Shown here: piece by piece, positions 23,406 through 30,526 of the stretch | How positions within the stretch are numbered: position 1 is the first letter of the stretch | How the letters are laid out: each line of letters begins with the position of its first letter | Assembly: GCA_017409765.1 (NCBI GenBank) | Contig: JAFQSA010000039.1 | Coordinates: 1 to 34,301 of the forward strand | Reading direction: 5' to 3' | Length of the DNA stretch: 34,301 bases | Source of the DNA: Clostridia bacterium | Lineage (GTDB): Bacteria; Bacillota; Clostridia; Christensenellales; CAG-314 | Program-made: the position numbers and the translations under genes | Notes under the pieces: generated by a model | What the model was told of the DNA's origin: nothing | Databases searched by the model: none | The model's input: the letters and a program-made list of their open reading frames with translations, nothing else

Positions 23406-23433
23406 TCTATAAGTTGATTAAATTTTACTGCAA
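23406..23433 (-). promoter_or_regulatory. Possible internal promoter of the SDR-hydrolase pair
   Basis: TTGCAG (23428-23433) and TATAGA (23406-23411) on the minus strand are spaced by 16 nt. Initiation seven or so bases downstream would leave a leader of only three to four bases before the ATG. Both boxes are imperfect. Confidence 0.4.
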
Positions 23434-23435
23434 AA

Positions 23436-25313
23436 TTACTCTTGGGACAACGCTTCCCACTCCGCAAGGGCATTTTCTAATTGGCAGTTGGCATCGTCAA
23501 GTTGTTGCATCACAACGGACAGTTTGGAGTAGTCGCTAGCAACCTCTGGCAAGGCCATTTGGTTTTGCAAGTCTTGCACCAATTCTTCCAACTCGGTGAT
23601 GAGTTTTTCCAACTCCTTTAGGCGCTTGGCCTTGTTGGTTTGCTCGGCGCGTTGTTTTGCGTTGCGGTAGGTGGAAGTTGGCTTTTGTTGCTTGGGTTGC
23701 TCCACAACAGTTTGCGCTTTGCTTGCGATAAAGTTGTCGTAGTTGCCTGTGTACACGTTGAGTTGTTTGTTATCCAACTCCACAATGGTAGATGCAATGG
23801 AGTTGACAAAGTATCTGTCGTGGGACACAACAAGCAACGTGCCGGTGTATTGTTTCAATGCATCTTCTAGCGCTTCACGGCTTGGCAAATCCAAGTGGTT
23901 GGTGGGCTCGTCGAGCAGTAGCAAGTTGTTATCTTTGGCCATTAGCATTGCAAGGCCAAGTTTTGCCCTTTCCCCACCGGAAAGTTCTTTTACCAGTTTG
24001 TAGACGTCGTCCGCACCAAGTGTTACTTGCGCAAGTAGTCCACGCACGTCCGTTTGTGACATACGAGTGTTATCAAACCAAAGTTGGTCCAAAACACGCA
24101 AATTACCATCCAAATTGACGTTTTCTTGGTCATAAAAGCCAAATCGAACGTTTTTACCAAAGATAATTTTGCCAAGGTCGTAGGGGTTTTGAGAGGCGAT
24201 ACGGCGAATAAGCGTGGACTTTCCTGTGCCGTTTAGCCCAAGCAATGCCACCTTTTGACCACGGCGAATTTGCAAGTTGACACCATCCAAAAGCACCTTT
24301 TGGTCGTAGCCGAAGGTAAAGTTTTGAATTGTCAGCGGAAACTCACTTGGCTCGTTGGAGTAGGAAAACGCAAACCTTGGTGGGCGTTCGTCCGCCTTGG
24401 GTGCATTGATAATTTCCATCCTGTCCAACATCTTTTCGCGCGATTTTGCCATGTCGGCAGTGGATGCGCGAACTTTGTTGCGAGCAATGTAGTCGGTTAG
24501 TTTTTCAATTTCCTTTTGTTGCTTTTCGTAGGCGCGAAGTTGATTTTCAATTCGTTCCGCCTTCAAAAGGCGATACTTGGTATAGTTGCCCTTGTATGCC
24601 ACCACTTCTTGGTGTTGAACGTCCCAAATGGAGGTGCAAATTTTGTCCAAAAAGTATCTGTCGTGGGACACAACAAGCAACGTGCACTTGGTAGAAAGCA
24701 AAAAGTTTTCCAACCAATCGAGAGTTTTGTAGTCCAAGTGGTTGGTGGGCTCGTCCAAAATCATCAGTTCAGGACGTTGCAAAAGCAGTTTACAAAGTGC
24801 CGCTTTGGTCTTTTCGCCACCGGAAAGAGTGGATACAACCCTGTCGGCAAACTGCATCATGCCCATGCCGTTAAGCACAGTTTTTACCTTGACTTCCACC
24901 GAGTAGGCATCCTTGGCGTCCGCCTCCAAAGTGAGATTGTGATACTTGCTTGAAAGTTTTTTGTACTCGTCACTATCAAACGGACAAGATGCCATTTGGT
25001 TGGCAACTTGGTTGATTTGCTCAATCAGTTGTGTGTGGTAATGGAACACCGACATCATTTCGGCATACAGTGTATTTGAGGAAACAAAGTCGCAATTTTG
25101 CTTGAGGTAGCCAATGGTTAGACCATTTTTGCGGATAACTTCGCCACTAAACAACGAAAGTTCGCCACAAATACAGCCCAGCAAAGTGCTTTTGCCAGCA
25201 CCATTTGCGCCAACAAGGCCGATACTGTCCCCTTCGTTGATATCCAAGTTGACACCACTAAATATTACGTTGTCGGCATATCGGAACTCGGCCGATTTCA
25301 TTTGCAATATCAT
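23436..25313 (-). CDS. ABC-F family ATP-binding protein
   Basis: A 625-residue cytoplasmic protein with two ATPase domains and no membrane segments, the ABC-F layout of ribosome-associated translation factors and some antibiotic-resistance proteins. Domain 1 has Walker A GANGAGKST (35-43), LSGGE (163-167) and DEPTNHLD (187-194). A charged linker follows (about 240-320). Domain 2 has GLNGTGKST, LSGGERAK and DEPTNHLDL. A C-terminal coiled coil (about 550-625) resembles YdiF/Uup-type members. I chose ATG at 25313 because the GAGG site (25320-25323) sits six bases before it; the ATG at 25325 overlaps that site. A perfect 12-bp hairpin lies just upstream. Housekeeping or resistance function cannot be separated by eye. 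Confidence 0.9.
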   Translation of the reverse strand: MILQMKSAEFRYADNVIFSGVNLDINEGDSIGLVGANGAGKSTLLGCICGELSLFSGEVIRKNGLTIGYLKQNCDFVSSNTLYAEMMSVFHYHTQLIEQINQVANQMASCPFDSDEYKKLSSKYHNLTLEADAKDAYSVEVKVKTVLNGMGMMQFADRVVSTLSGGEKTKAALCKLLLQRPELMILDEPTNHLDYKTLDWLENFLLSTKCTLLVVSHDRYFLDKICTSIWDVQHQEVVAYKGNYTKYRLLKAERIENQLRAYEKQQKEIEKLTDYIARNKVRASTADMAKSREKMLDRMEIINAPKADERPPRFAFSYSNEPSEFPLTIQNFTFGYDQKVLLDGVNLQIRRGQKVALLGLNGTGKSTLIRRIASQNPYDLGKIIFGKNVRFGFYDQENVNLDGNLRVLDQLWFDNTRMSQTDVRGLLAQVTLGADDVYKLVKELSGGERAKLGLAMLMAKDNNLLLLDEPTNHLDLPSREALEDALKQYTGTLLVVSHDRYFVNSIASTIVELDNKQLNVYTGNYDNFIASKAQTVVEQPKQQKPTSTYRNAKQRAEQTNKAKRLKELEKLITELEELVQDLQNQMALPEVASDYSKLSVVMQQLDDANCQLENALAEWEALSQE

Positions 25314-25328
25314 TGTTTGCCTCATAGA

Positions 25329-25357
25329 AATTTTGACGGCACTACGCCGTCAAAATT
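25329..25357 (-). terminator. Hairpin between the P-type ATPase stop and the ABC-F ribosome binding site
   Basis: AATTTTGACGGC (25329-25340) and GCCGTCAAAATT (25346-25357) form a perfect 12-bp stem with a 5-nt loop. The U-rich side is inside the stem and only UUUCUAU follows before GAGG. It could terminate the ATPase transcript or attenuate the ABC-F gene. Confidence 0.6.
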
Positions 25358-25373
25358 GCTTTGTTTTGTAAAA

Positions 25374-27857
25374 TTAGTTTGTTTTCTTCTTGTTAGACTT
25401 TTCCACACAATTTTTGGGGCCGAAAAAGAGAAACTCGAAGAAGTTGAGAATGAAAGGTGTTGCGAGAATTTCCGCAATCAAAAGTAGCAATTGCTCGCGT
25501 GTGAGTGGAACGTAACTCAACATTGAGTAGAATTGTGGCACAAGCAATGCAACAAGTACGACCACCCAAACTGCAATGTAAGCAAGCAATCTCCACTTTG
25601 TGAGCGGTTTCAATGCGTGGTGAACAGCGCAAATACCACCAAACGTGTAAGTGATTGTTACCAATGTGCCAAGTTGCTCGTTGGTTTGAATCATATCAGG
25701 TTGCAACTCGCGCAAAGCGTAAATTATTGCAGTTGTAACAATAAACGTCAACGATGCAGGGAAGCAACGCTTAAGCACGTTGGTCAAGAAGTTGCCCTTG
25801 ATGATGTTTTTGTTGGGTAAAAGTGCCAGCACAAATGTTGGCACCGCCACAACTACTGCGTCCATCAGCGTTACTTGCAAACTTGTTAGTGGGCTTGCCA
25901 TTGTTTGCCCCAAGCCAAAGTGCATGATGATAAGCATGATGTTGATGGCAATTACGTACACCGTCTTCATAAAGAACATGGACGTTGCATTTTGTAGGTT
26001 GTTTACAACGCGACGACCTTCGGCAACTACCATTGGCAGGGAGTTGAAACTGTCGTTCATCAAAATCAAGTGGGCAACTTGACGTGCGGCATCACTACCG
26101 CCGGCAAGGGAAATGGAGCAATCGGCCTCTTTCATAGCCAAGATGTCGTTTACACCGTCACCTGTCATAGCAACAGTTTGGCCGGCTTGGCGCATTGCTG
26201 TGACCAAAATTGCCTTTTGATCGGGGGAAACTCTGCCAAATACTGTGTACTTGGTGGCAGCTTCCTTTACTTGCTCTTCCGTCATACCTTCCAAGCTGAT
26301 GTAGTTTTCCGCATCTTCAACGCCAACGCGTGTTGCGATGTTTGCAACTGTGCTTGGGTTATCACCGGAGATAATTTTGATTGCTACGCCATTTTGACGG
26401 AACCAGTTGATGGTTTCTTCCGCATCGGTACGGATGTGGTCTTCGATGGCAATGATAGCGATTGGTCTGCGAACTTGTGGGATGTTTGCGCTACTGCTAC
26501 TCATTGTGGTTGTGCTGTGCGCAAGCAACAACACGCGTAGACCTTGTGCGGAAAACCTTGCAACCATGTCTGATACGTGTTGGTTGGGAGTTTTGAGTAC
26601 GTACTCGGGCGCACCAAGGAAATAAGTGCCTTCGCCCTTGAAGGATACTGCGGAAAGTTTGCGCTCGGAGGAGAATGGTACAATTGCCGAAACGTTGTCC
26701 AAACTTGGGTTGCGTGGAGAGCCGAAGTACTTTTTGAGCGCTTTGCTTGTCATGTTGTCCGCTTGCAAAGCGGTGTTCATACTGGAAATGATTTCGCGAA
26801 CGGTGTAGGAAACACGCGTACTTGGGCGCAGGTCGATACTTTCCACAACTTGCATTGTACCGTCGGTGATTGTTCCGGTTTTGTCCAAACACAAAGTATC
26901 AACACGCGCAAGCATCTCGATGCAGTAGAGTTCTTGCACCATTGTTTTGTTCTTTGCAAGATATAGGAAAGACTTACCCAAAGAAATACTTGTAAGCAAG
27001 AATGGACCGGCGGTTATCATTGAGATGATGGAGCCTGCGGTAAGTTCCAACGCTTTGTCGTGGAGTTTCCACGAAAGAACTGCATCAAAGGACTTGACGT
27101 TGATAATGTACAAGCAAATTGCCATTGGCACAAGCACGATTGCTTCGAATACCAAAATGGTGTTTAGCGCTTTGAGCATTTGGGAACGTGGCTTTTTGTA
27201 CTGCTTTGCACGACCAGTTAGGCCTGCAATGTAGTTGAATTTGCCAACCGCTGTTACCTTTGCCGTGCAACTGCCAGAAACGATAAAACTACCTGCGTAC
27301 AAAATGTCGCCCGGCTTTTTGGAAATGGCGTCGCTTTCGCCCGTTAAGATGGCTTCGTTTGCCTCCACAAATCCTTCCAAAATTACACAGTCGGAGGAAA
27401 TTTGTGAGCCATTGGCAAGCACTACAACGTCATCAAGCACCAATTGATCCACAGGAATATCTGTTTGATTTCCATCGCGCACCACCTTGATTTGCGGTTG
27501 AGTGATGAGGTTGAGTTTGTCCAGTGTCTTCTTGGACTTGATTTCCTGAATGATGGCAATAAGTGTGTTCAAAACCACAACTGGCACGTAGGTGCATTGC
27601 TCCCACTTGCCGTTGGCTAGTAGCAAAACTGTGATAATCAGGTAAATTACGTTGAAAAAGGTCAGCAGATTGGAAAATATGATTTGACCGATGCTTTTGC
27701 TCTTGCGCGACGTGTCGATGTTTACCAAACCTTCGTCCGTACGGCTTTGCACCTGTTCGGCAGTCAAACCAACTTTTGCATCTACCTGATAATGCTGAAT
27801 ATTTAGTTGGTCCAAGGATTTGACCTTGTTTAGTTTTTTTATTTGTTGCTTAGTCAT
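25374..27857 (-). CDS. Cation-translocating P-type ATPase
   Basis: An 827-residue ion pump. The actuator loop is LTGES (171-175), the phosphorylated residue is Asp325 in DKTGTITDG, and the hinge TGDGVND is present. N-terminal cation-ATPase domain, paired helices near 58-103 and 233-292 and a C-terminal membrane block follow the usual plan. There are no N-terminal heavy-metal domains and no CPC motif, so it is not a P1B pump. The fourth-helix segment SMITAGPFLLTSISLG (279-294) lies where calcium pumps have PEGLP. It most resembles the CtpE-like group, possibly calcium, but the ion is inferred. The ATG overlaps the hisS TGA by one base and has no evident ribosome binding site, implying translational coupling. 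Confidence 0.88.
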   Translation of the reverse strand: MTKQQIKKLNKVKSLDQLNIQHYQVDAKVGLTAEQVQSRTDEGLVNIDTSRKSKSIGQIIFSNLLTFFNVIYLIITVLLLANGKWEQCTYVPVVVLNTLIAIIQEIKSKKTLDKLNLITQPQIKVVRDGNQTDIPVDQLVLDDVVVLANGSQISSDCVILEGFVEANEAILTGESDAISKKPGDILYAGSFIVSGSCTAKVTAVGKFNYIAGLTGRAKQYKKPRSQMLKALNTILVFEAIVLVPMAICLYIINVKSFDAVLSWKLHDKALELTAGSIISMITAGPFLLTSISLGKSFLYLAKNKTMVQELYCIEMLARVDTLCLDKTGTITDGTMQVVESIDLRPSTRVSYTVREIISSMNTALQADNMTSKALKKYFGSPRNPSLDNVSAIVPFSSERKLSAVSFKGEGTYFLGAPEYVLKTPNQHVSDMVARFSAQGLRVLLLAHSTTTMSSSSANIPQVRRPIAIIAIEDHIRTDAEETINWFRQNGVAIKIISGDNPSTVANIATRVGVEDAENYISLEGMTEEQVKEAATKYTVFGRVSPDQKAILVTAMRQAGQTVAMTGDGVNDILAMKEADCSISLAGGSDAARQVAHLILMNDSFNSLPMVVAEGRRVVNNLQNATSMFFMKTVYVIAINIMLIIMHFGLGQTMASPLTSLQVTLMDAVVVAVPTFVLALLPNKNIIKGNFLTNVLKRCFPASLTFIVTTAIIYALRELQPDMIQTNEQLGTLVTITYTFGGICAVHHALKPLTKWRLLAYIAVWVVVLVALLVPQFYSMLSYVPLTREQLLLLIAEILATPFILNFFEFLFFGPKNCVEKSNKKKTN

Positions 27858-29098
27858 CAATCTATTTTGTTAAAAGTTCCGTTTCTAAATTCGTAAATCT
27901 CGTAGCCTTGCTCTTTTAGTTGCTTGAATTGGTAACCAATGTTTTTGATCTTTTTGAGCAACGTTACGTTGTTGCCTTGTTTGCGTTGTTGACGGCAAAA
28001 ATCCATCACGTACAACAAACTTTGTTTGTCCAATTTTTTGTCCACAAGCACAGCCTTGCCCATGGATTTTTGCTGTGTAGCACCGCGCTCTTGCAACAAA
28101 AGTACAATACGCTCGAAACCGATACTAAATCCGCAAGCAGGAACGTCTGTGCCGGTAATTTTGCCAATCATTTTGTCGTAACGGCCACCGCCACCAACAG
28201 AACTTACCATGCCTTCGACGGAAATTTCGTAGATGGTGCCTGTGTAGTAGCCCATACCACGAACAAGAGTTACGTCGAACTTGACCTTGCCGTTTGTAAC
28301 GGAGTTGTTTGCAACGTACAAAATTTGTTCGATATTGGTTTTGACGTCATCTGGCAAACTGTCACCAAGCTCTTCCACGCACTTTGCAAATGGATCGCTA
28401 GCGGAAGTGATGCGGTTGATGAGGTCAACAAACTCGTACGCCTTACCAGGAGCAATTTGCTCCACTTCGGCAAGCACACCTGTTACGCCAATTTTGTCCA
28501 GTTTGTCCAAAGCGATGAACACTTTGTCCTTTTGGTCGTCGTCAAAACCGCAATGACTTGCAAGGGCATTGAGCAGACGGCGATCGGAAAGACGCACTAC
28601 TACGTCGTTAAAGCCCAAGTTTGCCAATGCTTGCATTGTTGCGGAAATAAGTTCCGTTTCGGCAATGTTTGTTTCTTCGCCAATGATGTCGATATCGCAT
28701 TGAACAAATTGACGGAATCTACCGCGTTGAGGACGGTCGGCGCGCCAAACGTTGTCCATTTGGATGGACTTGAAAACAGTTGGAAGTTGTCCAACGTTGT
28801 TGGAGTAGAAACGAGCAAGGGGCACTGTAAGGTCGTATCTAAGACCCAAGTCGCACAAGTTTTCCTCTGTGGCATTTTCCAACTTTTCGCCACGCTTCAA
28901 AATTTTGAAGATGAGTTTTTCGTTGTCGCCACCTTGCTTGGATGTGAGTAGTTGAATATTTTCCACCGCGGGAGTTTCGATACGTGTAAAACCGAAACTC
29001 TCGTAGGTTTTTTGAATGGTTGTTAGCACTTGTTGTCTAAGTGCAAATTCCTTGGGCAAAAAGTCTCGCATGCCCTTTGCAGGAGTTTTTGGTAGCAT
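27857..29098 (-). CDS. hisS: Histidyl-tRNA synthetase (HisRS)
   Basis: Class II synthetase charging tRNA-His. Motif 2 is in VWRADRPQRGRFRQFVQCD (117-135), the histidine motif is LVRGMGYYTG (279-288), and GGGGRYDKMIG (302-312) and GFSIGFER (323-330) complete the core. The anticodon-binding part after about residue 348 is only about 66 residues and ends YEIYEFRNGTFNKID, shorter and more divergent than usual, though total length 413 is near the family size (about 420). The ATG at 29098 has AAGGAG that overlaps the pgi stop. It is embedded in a sugar-metabolism run and has no T-box leader. Confidence 0.94.
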   Translation of the reverse strand: MLPKTPAKGMRDFLPKEFALRQQVLTTIQKTYESFGFTRIETPAVENIQLLTSKQGGDNEKLIFKILKRGEKLENATEENLCDLGLRYDLTVPLARFYSNNVGQLPTVFKSIQMDNVWRADRPQRGRFRQFVQCDIDIIGEETNIAETELISATMQALANLGFNDVVVRLSDRRLLNALASHCGFDDDQKDKVFIALDKLDKIGVTGVLAEVEQIAPGKAYEFVDLINRITSASDPFAKCVEELGDSLPDDVKTNIEQILYVANNSVTNGKVKFDVTLVRGMGYYTGTIYEISVEGMVSSVGGGGRYDKMIGKITGTDVPACGFSIGFERIVLLLQERGATQQKSMGKAVLVDKKLDKQSLLYVMDFCRQQRKQGNNVTLLKKIKNIGYQFKQLKEQGYEIYEFRNGTFNKID

Positions 29099-29108
29099 TG
29101 TGTTCTCC

Positions 29109-30506
29109 TTAGTCGATGATGTATTTGTTGAGATCTGCTTTTGCATTGCGCATTTCTTCTACTTTTGCTTCGTAGCCCTTACGACCAAACAAAGCGTAAG
29201 TAGCATTTTTGCCACCTTCGACACCTGGTTGGTTGTAGGCATCAATGTTGAACATTGCGCCAGCATAGGCAGTTTGAAGTTGCATCAAGTAGAGCAATGC
29301 ACCGATGTTGTACTCGTTTACAACATCCATGCTGATTGTGTAGTTAGCGCGACCGCGTTGAGTGAGGTTGTAGCGTGTTGCGTGCAATTCCTTGGTCATA
29401 AGTTCGTTCAAGGAGTGTCCGCAGAGGAAGTTAACGTCGGGGAATGCTTCGCATCCGTGGGGGATTTGACACTCGCTACGGAAGTTGTCCACTTCGAGGA
29501 AGGTGATAACCTTGTCGAATGGGCCTTCGTTGTAAAGTTGAACTTGGCTGTGTTGGTCAGTTACACCAAGCGCCTTTACAGGTGTTTGGCCTACGTTTAC
29601 CATGTTGCCATCAAGGTCCACTTCCTTACCGAGAGATTCTGCCCAAAGTTGGCAATACCAATCGGCAATGTACTTCAAACTGTCGGCATAAGGCATCATA
29701 ACGCCAATATTTTTGCCCTCCTTCATGGAGATGTATTGCAACAATGCAATGGCAAGTGCTGGGTTGTGAGCGATATCGGCAACTTTGCACTTTTCGTCCA
29801 TTTCGCGTGCACCACGGAGAAGTTCGGCAATATCAATACCGATAACTGCTGCAGGGAGCAAACCTACTGGGCAAAGCTCGGAGAAACGTCCACCAACACC
29901 ATCGGGGATGTAGAAAGTTTCCAGTTGCAACTCGTTTGCAAGTTTGATAAGGTTACCCTTTGTTTCGCTTGTGGTAGCGATGATGCGATCCTTTGCTTTG
30001 TCGCCAAGTTTCTTTGTGAGCATGTCCATGATGATGAGGTATTGGCTCATTGTTTCGCTTGTTGCGCCGGACTTTGTGATAACGTTGAAAACTGTGTTTT
30101 CGATATCGATGATATCAAACAAAGCGTTCATTCTTTCGGGGTCTACGTTGTCGATAACATAGAAACGAGGACCTTTGCGAACGGAACGTGGAAGTTCGTT
30201 GTAGTAGAGATGCTTTAGTGCTGTGAAAACCGCAATTGGGCCAAGGGCGGATCCGCCAATACCCAAAACTACAAAGTTTTCGCAACTGTCTTGAATTTTT
30301 TTAGCAACTTGGTTGATGCGTGCAACAACATCGTCTTGATTGTATGGAGAGTCCATCCAACCTTGCATACCTTGGCCACGCTTGCTTTCTACCTTTGCGT
30401 GTGCGTCTTGTGCAAATGGTACAAGGCTTGTAAGTTGTTCGTAGGAGATACCCTTTTCTCCCAAAATGTCTTGCATCATGTTGTTGTAGTTAACTTTGAT
30501 ACTCAT
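29109..30506 (-). CDS. pgi: Glucose-6-phosphate isomerase
   Basis: Interconverts glucose-6-phosphate and fructose-6-phosphate. The 465-residue length is that of the Bacillota/archaeal-length bacterial Pgi rather than the 549-residue E. coli form. VVLGIGGSALGP and VITKSGATSETMSQY are the sugar-phosphate-binding SIS motifs; GGRFSELCPVGLLPA and the WAESLGKE stretch supply active-site residues. The ATG at 30506 has a CGGAGG site; the frame extends 19 codons upstream into the GH3 stop region without a better start. It lies 20 nt after the beta-glucosidase gene and 10 nt before hisS, so it is mid-operon. Confidence 0.96.
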   Translation of the reverse strand: MSIKVNYNNMMQDILGEKGISYEQLTSLVPFAQDAHAKVESKRGQGMQGWMDSPYNQDDVVARINQVAKKIQDSCENFVVLGIGGSALGPIAVFTALKHLYYNELPRSVRKGPRFYVIDNVDPERMNALFDIIDIENTVFNVITKSGATSETMSQYLIIMDMLTKKLGDKAKDRIIATTSETKGNLIKLANELQLETFYIPDGVGGRFSELCPVGLLPAAVIGIDIAELLRGAREMDEKCKVADIAHNPALAIALLQYISMKEGKNIGVMMPYADSLKYIADWYCQLWAESLGKEVDLDGNMVNVGQTPVKALGVTDQHSQVQLYNEGPFDKVITFLEVDNFRSECQIPHGCEAFPDVNFLCGHSLNELMTKELHATRYNLTQRGRANYTISMDVVNEYNIGALLYLMQLQTAYAGAMFNIDAYNQPGVEGGKNATYALFGRKGYEAKVEEMRNAKADLNKYIID

Positions 30507-30526
30507 GTATAATCCTCCGTTTCTTG

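Noticed and set aside
27920..30218. 343- and 400-codon plus-strand frames opposite hisS and pgi
   Set aside because: Both lie wholly within well-conserved minus-strand enzymes and lack start signals.
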